64,000 nucleotides of DNA, from positions 1-64,000 of the forward strand of contig CAJTNT010000018.1 of assembly GCA_910577785.1 (NCBI GenBank), read 5' to 3'. The position numbers were made by a program, and so were the translations under genes. The notes below the pieces were generated by a model, which saw only the letters and a program-made list of their open reading frames with translations, ran no database searches and had not been told where the DNA came from. Positions 43,551 to 51,796 of this stretch are shown piece after piece. Every line of letters begins with the position of its first letter. Position 1 is the stretch's first letter. The DNA comes from an uncultured Lachnospiraceae bacterium (GTDB taxonomy: Bacteria; Bacillota; Clostridia; Lachnospirales; Lachnospiraceae).

Positions 43551-45047
43551 ATGGATTACGAAGAATTTATGGACTGCGTTGGCCAAATGCTGCGGGAACT
43601 GCCGCCGGCGCGGAAGGATGCATGGATATTGGAGCAGGCAAAAATGGCGCCGAAATCCGTTTGGCAGGATTTTATCATGTCTTTGACAGGAGAGAAGAAG
43701 ATTATCTATATGCCAACAGAAGCTGAGATTGAGGCATTCTGCAGGAAGGTTCAGGAGGGTGAAATCTATGTAGAATACGAAACGCACTATTATGAATTTG
43801 ATTCCGAAGGCAGATATATGGATGACTGGAAAATATGGCACAATGATCCCCAAGGCGCATTTCCTTTTTTGGACAGGGCCTTCAAGGGCTGCCATGAGCT
43901 TTTGCGCCTGGGGGAATACAAATCTGCCCGCACTATACTGGATAAAATCTGCCGTCTGGGCTTCCAGGTCGCAGAGGCGGAGGATACGGAAGATTTTGTG
44001 GATGATTCCCCCTATACGATTGCAGACGCCGAAGCAGAGCAGAAGCTGTCCATGGGGAAGCGTGAAATTGGATATGACTGGCTGCAGGCGCTGCTTATGG
44101 AGCGGGGAGATGCGGTGGAAATGGGATTTGCCAGGGAATTTCTGGCAATCCTACAGAGCAAATTATGCCAGGAACTCAATCTAAGTGATTTTGGCGGCCT
44201 GATTTCCGCCAGCCTCCTGGATTGTATGGAAGGGATCCTGCAGGCGGAGATCGTAGAGATTGACGCCAGCCTTGCAGAATTTTCGTCAGAGACGCAATAT
44301 TGGCAGGAAAGGCATCTGCTGGAAGGGAAACGGGCGAGGGATCGGCACCTGCTTCTGGATATCCATAAGAAATGCAAGAAGCAGGAAAAGGAAGCGCCCC
44401 ATCCGACCCCAGATTCCCTGCTGGACGCCTCATGGAAAGAAATCCGTGAATTGCTGCGGACGCTCAGCTATGAGAGGTTTATTGACGACCAGCTGGAGAT
44501 TGATGAGGTATGGGAAATCTGCCAGGATTTAATCCGAAGAGGGAAGTTTGAGGAAGAAGACTGGCGGATCCGCAAAAAAATCCTCCGTGAGATGGTTTCG
44601 CATAGTTACTATCATGACTATGGCTGTTATGACCCGGTGAAGGAGCTGGCGGACAAGCTTTACATAACGGATGCGGAGATGCTGGAGTTTGCGGAGCTGC
44701 TGGATGAATGCGGCAGTTATCCACGGGAGGCGGCAGATCTGTACCGTCAGTACGGAAGACGGGACAAGTATGTCCAATATTTGGAAATGCATCTGGAACG
44801 CTCATCCAGAGAGTATGTGGAATTAATCCAGTGTTATTGCGAGGATGGGATGGAAGACGAGGCGCGCAAGGTGGCGGAACAGGGCCTCAAACAGTGCGGA
44901 GACGACCTGACGGAGCTATTTATCTTCCTGCTTAAGGATGCAAAGGCCTGCAAAGAGAAAGAGCGTTATCAAAAAATATATGCCAGCGCAACGCGGAGGA
45001 AGAAAGTAGATATTGCAAAGGTGAACCAGGCCGTTACAGATCCTTAA
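43551..45047 (+). CDS. Large helical solenoid-like hypothetical protein
   Basis: A 498-residue cytoplasmic protein, acidic and almost wholly alpha-helical. The C-terminal third has TPR-like helix pairs (ELADKLYITDAEMLEFAELL, AADLYRQYGRRDKYVQYLEM, EYVELIQCYCEDGMEDEARK). No catalytic motif; the N-terminal YEEFMDCVGQMLRELP starts the fold. A scaffold or protein-binding role is likely. CAGGAGGA and ATG 43551 set the start. Its stop overlaps the stop of the opposite gene by four bases. Confidence 0.75.
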   Translation: MDYEEFMDCVGQMLRELPPARKDAWILEQAKMAPKSVWQDFIMSLTGEKKIIYMPTEAEIEAFCRKVQEGEIYVEYETHYYEFDSEGRYMDDWKIWHNDPQGAFPFLDRAFKGCHELLRLGEYKSARTILDKICRLGFQVAEAEDTEDFVDDSPYTIADAEAEQKLSMGKREIGYDWLQALLMERGDAVEMGFAREFLAILQSKLCQELNLSDFGGLISASLLDCMEGILQAEIVEIDASLAEFSSETQYWQERHLLEGKRARDRHLLLDIHKKCKKQEKEAPHPTPDSLLDASWKEIRELLRTLSYERFIDDQLEIDEVWEICQDLIRRGKFEEEDWRIRKKILREMVSHSYYHDYGCYDPVKELADKLYITDAEMLEFAELLDECGSYPREAADLYRQYGRRDKYVQYLEMHLERSSREYVELIQCYCEDGMEDEARKVAEQGLKQCGDDLTELFIFLLKDAKACKEKERYQKIYASATRRKKVDIAKVNQAVTDP

Positions 45048-45352
45048 CATTCCCATTGGCATCTTTTCATATCCACATGGGAGCTGTCTTTGAATATCAC
45101 ATCTTCCTGGAGCAGCAGGCCGCGCTGGCCAGGGAAATGCGGCGCCAGCCTTCCCGCATGGTTGACAATGCGGTGGCAGGGGTAGGAGCCGTAATATTCT
45201 GACATGCTTAGGACCTTCCCTACAAGCCGGGCGTTTTTGTCCCGGCCGATTAATCTTGCAATCTGCCCGTAGGAAGCGACTTTACCTGCGGGCACTTCTT
45301 CTACTGCAGAGAGTATCTCATAGATCAGTTCTTCGGTTAAAATAGCAGCCAT
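45044..45352 (-). CDS. MGMT-family DNA repair/methyltransferase-like protein
   Basis: 102 residues: the C-terminal DNA-binding domain of O6-alkylguanine-DNA alkyltransferases standing alone. The active-site PCHR motif is present with Cys59, so the protein may still accept alkyl groups, unlike alkyltransferase-like proteins where Trp replaces Cys. ATL-like length (about 100) and the absence of the N-terminal domain make a damage-sensing role possible. GGAGGGA precedes the start on the minus strand. Confidence 0.85.
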   Translation of the reverse strand: MAAILTEELIYEILSAVEEVPAGKVASYGQIARLIGRDKNARLVGKVLSMSEYYGSYPCHRIVNHAGRLAPHFPGQRGLLLQEDVIFKDSSHVDMKRCQWEC

Positions 45353-45546
45353 CTTTGTTCCCTCCGGTGTTTTCGTGTGGTTTCTGTATGGGGCAGCCTT
45401 TTGTCCATCCTCAAAGCCAAAGTGTTTTGTAGAGTGACAGTATAACAGGGGAACGTGTAAATTTCAAGGGCATTTTTAAGATTATTTACACTAAAGTACA
45501 GGAATCGTAACTGTGAAAAAGAATGCCGATTTTTATACTTGATATT

Positions 45547-45612
45547 TTGACATGTTTGTAGTATTATAAATAATACAAACGATACAAACAATATAAATGA
45601 TACAAATAATGC
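45547..45612 (+). promoter_or_regulatory. Promoter, inverted repeat and 9-bp direct repeats before GntR gene
   Basis: TTGACA (45547-45552) with an AT-rich -10 around 45568-45575. TTTGTA...TACAAA (45555-45579) is an inverted repeat covering the spacer. Downstream to about 45612 follows a 9-base periodic array (ACGATACAA, ACAATATAA, ATGATACAA, ATAATGCAG). YtrA-type regulators bind such repeats at their own promoter, so autoregulation is likely. The rest of 45353-45662 is empty. Confidence 0.55.
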
Positions 45613-45662
45613 AGACGATGAAGATAATCAGATTGTGGGAAGGGGAGGTGGTTTTTTTGATC

Positions 45663-46031
45663 ATGGAATTGGATTTTGCAAGCAGCATCCCAATTTACCA
45701 GCAGATCCGCAATGAGATTGTGCGGGCAGTGGCGGACGGGAGGCTTGCGGATGGAGACAGGCTGCCAACCATCCGGGCTCTTGCCCAGGAAGTAGGGGTT
45801 AATTCGATGACAGTGAATAAGGCTTACCAGCTCCTGAAGCAGGAGGGTTATCTGATTACGGACCGGCGGAATGGCGCAACGGTCCGCTGCACGGATGAGG
45901 GAGAGAGGCAGGCTGTGGGAAGGAAGGTTGGCAAGGAGCTGGGGCTGTTGGCTGCGGAAGCAAAAGTTGCAGGCCTATCGGAGGGAGAATTTTTGGAATT
46001 GTGCCGTCAGGCGTATGCTGGCAGGCCGTAA
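45663..46031 (+). CDS. GntR-family transcriptional regulator, YtrA subfamily
   Basis: A 122-residue regulator with an N-terminal winged helix (about 10-75: PIYQQIRNEIVRAVADGRL, GDRLPTIRALAQEVGVNSMTVNKAYQLL) and a short helical tail, the YtrA layout. GGGGAGGTGG is 14 bases from ATG 45663; an in-frame TTG at 45657 has better spacing and may be the true start. YtrA regulators usually control an adjacent transporter or membrane protein, here the gene at 46163. Confidence 0.88.
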   Translation: MELDFASSIPIYQQIRNEIVRAVADGRLADGDRLPTIRALAQEVGVNSMTVNKAYQLLKQEGYLITDRRNGATVRCTDEGERQAVGRKVGKELGLLAAEAKVAGLSEGEFLELCRQAYAGRP

Positions 46032-46162
46032 GGAACGGTCCAGAAATTTTTTGAATGGCACTCTTGAAGAAAAATCCTGTGTACGATTCGCAAGTTATGT
46101 CTGGAAAGTTCCTAAGGGACGGTAGGAAAGGGAGAAGAGAAAGGCGAAGGAGGTGCTGTGAA

Positions 46163-47725
46163 ATGGGGCTTAAAATTATCATGACAATCTGTATGCTGCC
46201 TGTTCTGCCCATCTTGTATGGCGCAATGCGGTTTTGTGCAGGGGAGAAGAGGGGGATCCTGTATGGCGTGACGCTGTGGGTAGGGGCAAAGGAAGAGCGG
46301 CAGGTGCAAAAGATACAGAAGGCATATCGGAGAGAGCTGAACCTATGGGCGCTTGTGTGCCTGCTCCTGTTCTTGCTGACGCTGGTTACAGAACATGAGT
46401 CGCTGATGATTTCCGGGCAGATCCTGTGGATATTTTTGGTGATTATCCTGCTGTTTCTGCCCTTTAAGCGGGCGAATCAGCAGATGATGCGCCAGAAACG
46501 GGAATTTCTGTTCCGGCATCCAGAAAATGAGCCAGTGGGCAGCAAGGTCTGGGTGGATGTGACGGCAGCAGCGGCGCAAAGGCCAAGGTTTTTCCGCAAA
46601 AGCCTGTATCTGGGATGTGCGTTTGCGGCAATGCCGGCAGTGGCGGAATTATTTCTGTATTCCATCTGGCATAACCCGCAAATGCTGGATTTTTGGGACT
46701 GTGAAATCATCCTGCTGCTTCTGGCGGCAGTTGTGTTCCTGTTTCCGCTATTCCTTTCGGTGATGGAAAGGCAGCGGATGCCAGTGGTTTCTGCAGACAC
46801 CCAGGTGAACCAGCAGCTTGCGCGGGTGCGCAGCTATCAATGGGGAAAGCTCTGCATGGCGCTGGCCTGGGCAACTGGGGGGCTGAATTGGGGCATCTTA
46901 CTGGCGTTCCACCTTCCGGCAGATTGGTTTCTGTGGGTTACAGTAGGTACGGGTTTCCTGTTTACCCTCTGTAGTCTGGGGATTCTTGCTATTTGCTGGC
47001 GGAGGCTGGACAGAGCAGAGAAAATTGGAGGGCGTACGGCCAACTGCTATAACAGCAGTGCATACGCTGTGCCACAGAAAAATGCAGGAGAAGCCGGGCG
47101 GAGTGCCAGCCAGTCTGGGAGTAGTGCAGGCGTTATGCCGCAGGGAAGTGCAGGGGAGATGGGGCAGGATGGGGATGAGCATTGGATTTGGGGGATGTTC
47201 TATTATAATGAGAAGGATGAGCGCTCCATGGTGGAAAAACGGGTGGGCATTGGGGTCACTGGGAATATGGCGAAGCGCAAAATCCGTTATGCCACATTTC
47301 TGACGTTGGCAGTATTATGCCTGTGGATGGTGGGTATGTGTGCCTGGGTGGTCATGGAGGAATTTACGCCGGTATCCCTTACTTATGAAGATGGCACAGT
47401 GGCTGCCAGGCATTGGGAGGAAGTCTATCAGATGGAGGCGTCGGAGATTGTGTCTGCAGAATTGCTCCAGGAGAAGCCAGAGATCCGGCGGCGGAGCGGC
47501 ACGGCAATGCAGACCGTGGAAAAGGGCGATTACTATGACGAGGACGCCAGGGAGGAGATCCGTGTCTGCCTGGATCCCCGTAAGATGCCCTGCCTGAGGA
47601 TAGAGGATGAGGAGGGCAGGGTCTACCTGCTGGGAAGCAGCGAGGGAGGCGAGGCGGAGAAGGTATATCAGGCGCTGTTGCAGGAATTGGGAACCGCCCG
47701 GGGGCGGCAAAAGAGCGGAAGGTAA
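46163..47725 (+). CDS. DUF1648/DUF5808-like polytopic membrane protein
   Basis: A 520-residue membrane protein of unknown role. About eight hydrophobic segments: one at the N-terminus, pairs near 65-125 and 155-215, a pair near 250-305, and one near 390. A hydrophilic low-complexity loop (about 318-352, rich in Ala, Gly, Ser, Gln) may be repeat-derived. The C-terminal domain is extracytoplasmic or cytosolic, PH-like. The EERQVQKIQKAYRRELN and YNEKDERSMVEKRVGIGVT segments fit the DUF5808 type. AAGGAGGTG precedes the ATG. It pairs with the GntR regulator. Confidence 0.7.
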   Translation: MGLKIIMTICMLPVLPILYGAMRFCAGEKRGILYGVTLWVGAKEERQVQKIQKAYRRELNLWALVCLLLFLLTLVTEHESLMISGQILWIFLVIILLFLPFKRANQQMMRQKREFLFRHPENEPVGSKVWVDVTAAAAQRPRFFRKSLYLGCAFAAMPAVAELFLYSIWHNPQMLDFWDCEIILLLLAAVVFLFPLFLSVMERQRMPVVSADTQVNQQLARVRSYQWGKLCMALAWATGGLNWGILLAFHLPADWFLWVTVGTGFLFTLCSLGILAICWRRLDRAEKIGGRTANCYNSSAYAVPQKNAGEAGRSASQSGSSAGVMPQGSAGEMGQDGDEHWIWGMFYYNEKDERSMVEKRVGIGVTGNMAKRKIRYATFLTLAVLCLWMVGMCAWVVMEEFTPVSLTYEDGTVAARHWEEVYQMEASEIVSAELLQEKPEIRRRSGTAMQTVEKGDYYDEDAREEIRVCLDPRKMPCLRIEDEEGRVYLLGSSEGGEAEKVYQALLQELGTARGRQKSGR

Positions 47726-47851
47726 GGAACTGCTGGAGGTAACATAAGGCATGCCAGCATCATTCCACAAGGGCTAAATTTCACTGTGGAGTGATAAGGT
47801 ACATCCTTGCCTTCATATATTGAAGGGAGGCATGGATGGAGTGAATAGTTG

Positions 47852-48634
47852 ATGGAAAGAAAACACAGCAGGAAGTTAAAAGAGAGGAGAGGAGGGAATA
47901 CGTGTTTCTGGGAAATCTGCCTGAAATTTGATATCGCCTGCATCTGCCTGCTGGCCTGCCTGGTTATCAGTGGGATGGGCAGGGGGGAGGCTGTCAGGCA
48001 GAATATCATTGCCGCTGTCAAAATGCAGGCGGGGACACAGGATGGGGACAGCCAGGCGGCGGGAGCCCCGCAGGCAGAGAAGAAAAAGGTGGCCATAACC
48101 TTTGACGACGGGCCGCATCCCCAATATACCCCAGAAATGCTTGCCGGCCTCAAAGAGCGCAATGTGAAGGCAACCTTTTTCTTGTTAGGGGAAGAAGTGG
48201 AGAAATATCCAGAGCTTGTAAAACAGATCCACGAGGAAGGCCATCTTATTGGCAACCATTCCTATAAGCATGAGCAGCTCAGCAAGCTGGCCATGGAGCA
48301 GGCCTGCGCCCAGGTGGCCCGCACCAACGAGGCAATTTATAAGCTTACTGGAACCTATCCGTCGTATCTGCGCCCTCCTTTTGGGGATTGGCGCCAGGAG
48401 CTGGACTGCAAAGTAAATATGGTGGAGGTGCTGTGGGATGTGGACACCCGCGACTGGTCCATCCAGGATCATGCCAAAATTGTAGAAAAGGCATTAAAGG
48501 ATGTTCAGGAAAACGACATTATCCTGATGCACGATGGCTATGAGACTTCCGTAACAGCCGCAATGGAAATTATTGACACCCTTCAGAAACAGGGGTATGA
48601 GTTTGTGACGGTAGATGAGATGATATTTGATTGA
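47852..48634 (+). CDS. Polysaccharide deacetylase (CE4, peptidoglycan-type)
   Basis: A 260-residue membrane-anchored deacetylase. N-terminal helix about 25-42, then a NodB homology domain: TFDDGPHP with catalytic Asp85 and metal Asp86, metal His136 and His140 in GNHSYKH, RPPFGDW and the C-terminal LMHDGY motif with catalytic His. It likely removes N-acetyl groups from peptidoglycan, giving lysozyme resistance, or acts in sporulation (PdaA/PdaB). The ATG at 47852 follows an in-frame TTG at 47849; the ribosome binding site is weak. Confidence 0.9.
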   Translation: MERKHSRKLKERRGGNTCFWEICLKFDIACICLLACLVISGMGRGEAVRQNIIAAVKMQAGTQDGDSQAAGAPQAEKKKVAITFDDGPHPQYTPEMLAGLKERNVKATFFLLGEEVEKYPELVKQIHEEGHLIGNHSYKHEQLSKLAMEQACAQVARTNEAIYKLTGTYPSYLRPPFGDWRQELDCKVNMVEVLWDVDTRDWSIQDHAKIVEKALKDVQENDIILMHDGYETSVTAAMEIIDTLQKQGYEFVTVDEMIFD

Positions 48635-48670
48635 GGAAGGGAAAACCGAAAAGATACCCTCCCTTCATAC

Positions 48671-48730
48671 TGCTGCATTCCGATTGGAGCGGGAGTGCGT
48701 TTCTGCCCAGCTCTTCCCGCTGTTGCAGCA
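48671..48730. repeat. Palindromic repeat of the GCGTTTCTG family
   Basis: TGCTGCA/TGCAGCA outer stem and AGCGGGAG/CTTCCCGCT inner stem around a loop with TGCGTTTCTG. Third copy of the family described at 22688 and 31975. It probably forms the transcription end of the deacetylase gene. Confidence 0.55.
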
Positions 48731-48775
48731 ACCCATAGGGCGCCTACCCTATCCCGCTTCCGCTTGCGTAGAACA

Positions 48776-48802
48776 AATCTTCCTAAAGCAAGGCGGAAGA
48801 TT
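48776..48802. terminator. Hairpin before DUF134-NifX gene
   Basis: AATCTTCC/GGAAGATT, a perfect 8-bp stem with an 11-base loop, no T-run. It may be a weak terminator or leader stem. Confidence 0.35.
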
Positions 48803-48910
48803 GAATTTATGATTTAGGTGGGAGTGCGGTTGTTTTTTCATAATATCTTGCATTCTGTAGGATTCTGTGGTACCCTATTATCGTCATATGTCGGAAATGG
48901 AGGTGAGCGT

Positions 48911-49708
48911 ATGGCAAGGCCAGTCCGGTGCAGGAGGATTTGTTTTGAGCCGAAATATGACAGCTTTGCCCCCAGCGGGAAGGGCGGGGTGGAGCAGGTG
49001 CTGCTGACCGTGGATGAGTTTGAGGCCATCCGCCTAATTGATACTGAAAAGAGAACCCATGAACAGTGCGCGAAGCAGATGGGAATTTCCCGCACAACCG
49101 TTACGGAAATATATGAAAGGGCGCGGGCGAAGATTGCGGACTGCATTGTCAATGGGAAGACACTGTGTATTTCTGGCGGGAATTATGTGCTCTGTGACGG
49201 CTCGGCATGGAAATGCTGCGGCAAGAAGTGTGGCAGGGCAGCAAATCTGGCAGAAACTACCAGGGAAAGAGAGGAAAATGAGATGACGAGAGTTGCAGTT
49301 ACTTATGAAAATGGAAATGTATTCCCACATTTTGGGCGCACGCAGAAATTTAAGGTCTATGAGATTGCCGATGGCAAGGTATCTGGCGCAGAGGTGAGGG
49401 ATACCGAAGGGAGCGGGCATGGAGCCCTGGCAGGGCTGCTGTCTGCCTGGGAGGTGGACACGCTAATCTGCGGAGGGATTGGCGCAGGCGCACAGGCTGT
49501 ATTGGCAGAAGCAGGAATCCGCCTGTTTGGCGGGGTGTCTGGCAGCACAGATGAAGCTGTGGCCGCGCTGCTTACAGGAAGCCTTGCTTATGCCCCAGAC
49601 GTCCACTGCAACCACCATGGAGAAGGCCATTGCCATGGGGAAGGCCATCACTGTGGGGAAGGGAAGCATGGCTGTGCAGGAAATGACGGAGGATGTGCAG
49701 ATCACTAG
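48911..49708 (+). CDS. DUF134 DNA-binding domain fused to NifX/NifB-type cofactor domain
   Basis: 265 residues. N-terminal DUF134 (about 1-105): MARPVRCRRI start, then a sigma-70-region-4-like helix-turn-helix (EQCAKQMGISRTTVTEIYERARAKI) and a cysteine pair near 105-112 (CCGKKC). The second half (about 124-235) is a dinitrogenase iron-molybdenum cofactor domain (VTYENGNVFPHFGRTQKFKVYEI; CGGIGAGAQ). The tail is His/Cys-rich (HCNHHGEGHCHGEGHHC), suggesting metal binding. These domains are usually two adjacent genes; an internal AGAGAGGAAAATGAG-ATG at about 49284 is a trace of the old start. No nitrogenase genes are nearby, so a Fe-S or metal-homeostasis role is likely. Confidence 0.85.
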   Translation: MARPVRCRRICFEPKYDSFAPSGKGGVEQVLLTVDEFEAIRLIDTEKRTHEQCAKQMGISRTTVTEIYERARAKIADCIVNGKTLCISGGNYVLCDGSAWKCCGKKCGRAANLAETTREREENEMTRVAVTYENGNVFPHFGRTQKFKVYEIADGKVSGAEVRDTEGSGHGALAGLLSAWEVDTLICGGIGAGAQAVLAEAGIRLFGGVSGSTDEAVAALLTGSLAYAPDVHCNHHGEGHCHGEGHHCGEGKHGCAGNDGGCADH

Positions 49709-49815
49709 TGCTGCGCAGGAAATGGCAGCAGACGTGCAGGGCAATAGTGGGTCAGGCAGAGATCCGGCGAATTATGTGAGGGACGCAACAGGGTTAAGGC
49801 GTGGCATTCCGCAGA

Positions 49816-50730
49816 TTATGCAAGGTATTCTTCTGCATAATAAGCGGCTACTGCGCCATCGGAAACCGCCGTCACAATTTGCCGCAGCGCCTTCGCGCGG
49901 ACATCCCCAGCGGCAAACACACCCACAATAGCTGTCCTCGTGGATTCATCCGCTGCAATATAGCCATAGGCGTCCAGCGGCAGAGCCCCCTGCAGGAACC
50001 CTGTCGCTGGCTTCCTGCCAATGCTGACAAAAATCCCATCGCATGCCACTTCGGAGACTGTGCCAGTATGCACATTTTGGATGGCTGCCCCGACCACCCT
50101 GCCGTCTGTGAGAAATCCATTGACAGTACTATTCCAAAGGAATTCCACATTCTCCGCCTTTATCAAAGGCTCATGGTAAACCCTCGTTGCCCGCAGCGTG
50201 TCCCTGCGGTGGACAACATAGACTTTTTTGGCCAGCTGGGATAGGTACAGGGCATCCGAGGCGGCGGAATTGCCCCCGCCGACTACAAGGACAGTTTTAT
50301 CTTTATAAAACCTGCCGTCGCAGTGGGCGCAGTAATGGACGCCTTTCCCAACCAGCTCCCGTTCTTTTTCAATCCCCAATTCCCTAGGGGATGCGCCAGT
50401 CGAGAGGATGGCTGCTTTAGACAGAATCGTCCCGCTCGCTGTTTCTATTTGTTTCACGGCTTTTGAGAAATCAACGGCTATCACTTCTGTATTTTTGGTC
50501 TTGGCGCCAAACCGTTCTGCGCCTTGCTGCATTTTCATGCCAAGCGTAAGTCCGTCAATCCCCTTTTCAAATCCAGGATAATTGTCAATATCCCCGGTCA
50601 GTGCCATTTGTCCCCCGGCGAAATTCTTTTCCATTAAAATTGTGTTCAACCCTGCCCGTGAAGCATAGAGGGCGGCCGTATACCCGGCAGGCCCGCCGCC
50701 AATAATGGCGACATCATAGATGTGCTGCAT
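49816..50730 (-). CDS. trxB: Thioredoxin reductase
   Basis: A 304-residue flavoprotein passing electrons from NADPH to thioredoxin. FAD-binding GGGPAGYTAALYASRAG, redox-active Cys134-Ala-His-Cys137, NADPH-binding VVGGGNSAASDA and the C-terminal GVFAAGDVR are present. GCGGAGG on the minus strand before 50730 sets the start; the frame is open to 50946 but would cross the Hsp20 promoter. Divergent from hsp20. Confidence 0.94.
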   Translation of the reverse strand: MQHIYDVAIIGGGPAGYTAALYASRAGLNTILMEKNFAGGQMALTGDIDNYPGFEKGIDGLTLGMKMQQGAERFGAKTKNTEVIAVDFSKAVKQIETASGTILSKAAILSTGASPRELGIEKERELVGKGVHYCAHCDGRFYKDKTVLVVGGGNSAASDALYLSQLAKKVYVVHRRDTLRATRVYHEPLIKAENVEFLWNSTVNGFLTDGRVVGAAIQNVHTGTVSEVACDGIFVSIGRKPATGFLQGALPLDAYGYIAADESTRTAIVGVFAAGDVRAKALRQIVTAVSDGAVAAYYAEEYLA

Positions 50731-50864
50731 ACAGAACCTCCGCTGTTTTTGGTTTTGGCTGTAGTATAACCAGAAAAAACAAACGACATACAGGAACTTT
50801 TTATTGTGTAATAAGCTGGACGAAGTGGTTCTAGTTCGAATCTTCATAAAATTTTCACACATTT

Positions 50865-50907
50865 TTAGCACTCGCCTCTTGACAGTGCTAATAATAAGTG
50901 TTATATT
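50865..50907 (+). promoter_or_regulatory. CIRCE operator overlapping hsp20 promoter
   Basis: TTAGCACTC, nine bases, CAGTGCTAA (50865-50891), with TTGACA (50879-50884), 17 bases and TATATT (50902-50907). It is nearly identical from CATAAAATTTTCACAC through the CIRCE to the clpB control region. A leader of about 215 bases follows to the ATG at 51130 without another feature I can support, apart from the ribosome binding site AAAGGAGGAAGG. Confidence 0.9.
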
Positions 50908-51129
50908 ACATATAGAACAAAGGAAAGCCAAAAGCAGAAAGGCCATCCAGAAAAGAGGAAGCCAGGCAGAAAGATTGCTGCGATTTGCGGCTTCGGGATG
51001 CGCCCAGATGTATACTCCAGGAGGATCTGATTCCGGGAATAGCAGCGGAGGTTTTTGGCAACACTTTGGATAAAGAAATCCAAAATCAAAATAACAGATG
51101 GAATCACATTGATAAAGGAGGAAGGACTT

Positions 51130-51579
51130 ATGTTAGCACCTAGCATTTTTAACAGCAATCTTAGCAAGGATTTTTTCAATGACACATTTGACCACATGTT
51201 CCAGGATATGTTCCGTTCTCCATTTGAGCGGATGGGCCAGGTTTCCTGTATGTCAACGGATATTCAGGATTTGGGCGACAGCTACCAGATGGATATGGAG
51301 CTGCCAGGATATGGCAAAGAAGATGTGAAGGCAGACTTAAAAGATGGCTACCTGACCATTTCCGCGGAGCATAACAGCAGCCATGATGAGAAGGACGAAA
51401 AAGGGAACTATGTACGCAGGGAACGTTATGTAGGGAGCTGCCAGAGAAGGTTTTATGTAGGCAAGAATGTTACCCAGGAAGATATCCGTGCAAGCTTCGA
51501 AAACGGCGTGCTGAAAATGATCATCCCCAAAAAGGAAGCGCCTGCAGTAGAAGAGAAGAAATATATCCCGATCCAGTAA
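51130..51579 (+). CDS. Small heat-shock protein Hsp20
   Basis: A 149-residue alpha-crystallin-type chaperone holding unfolding proteins for ClpB/DnaK. The N-terminal arm (LAPSIFNSNLSKDFFNDTF) is followed by the alpha-crystallin domain (about 40-140) with ELPGYGKEDVKADLKDGYLTISAEH and GVLKMIIPKKE, and the C-terminal IPIQ matches the I-x-I/V oligomerisation motif. AAGGAGGAAGG precedes the ATG at 51130. Together with clpB it forms an HrcA regulon in this window. Confidence 0.94.
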   Translation: MLAPSIFNSNLSKDFFNDTFDHMFQDMFRSPFERMGQVSCMSTDIQDLGDSYQMDMELPGYGKEDVKADLKDGYLTISAEHNSSHDEKDEKGNYVRRERYVGSCQRRFYVGKNVTQEDIRASFENGVLKMIIPKKEAPAVEEKKYIPIQ

Positions 51580-51658
51580 GAGATGCGAAACACGCTCTCA
51601 CCCTGAGAGGTCATTGGAAGAAGAAAAGTAAACGTCAGGAACGCTCACAGAATAAAAT

Positions 51659-51716
51659 TAGCCAGGCAGATGCCTTGGATGCAGTGAATCTGTATCTAAA
51701 ACGATCTGCCTGGCTA
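51659..51716. terminator. Hairpin between hsp20 and the transporter gene
   Basis: TAGCCAGGCAGAT (51659-51671) and ATCTGCCTGGCTA (51704-51716) form a perfect 13-bp stem. It lies between convergent genes and can serve both strands. T-tail is weak. Confidence 0.6.
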
Positions 51717-51796
51717 TTGCCATGTGAAGAAGTAAAATCCTACGGATTCCGTTGCCCTTTTTGGCGGCCTGCGCCAGATTTTGTCCGCGATAGCAT

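Noticed and set aside
48911..49708. Nitrogenase-related locus
   Set aside because: Only the NifX-type cofactor domain is present; there are no nif structural or assembly genes nearby.
49479..49931. 150-residue plus-strand frame overlapping the NifX domain and trxB end
   Set aside because: It covers two convergent, strongly supported genes in the wrong frame.
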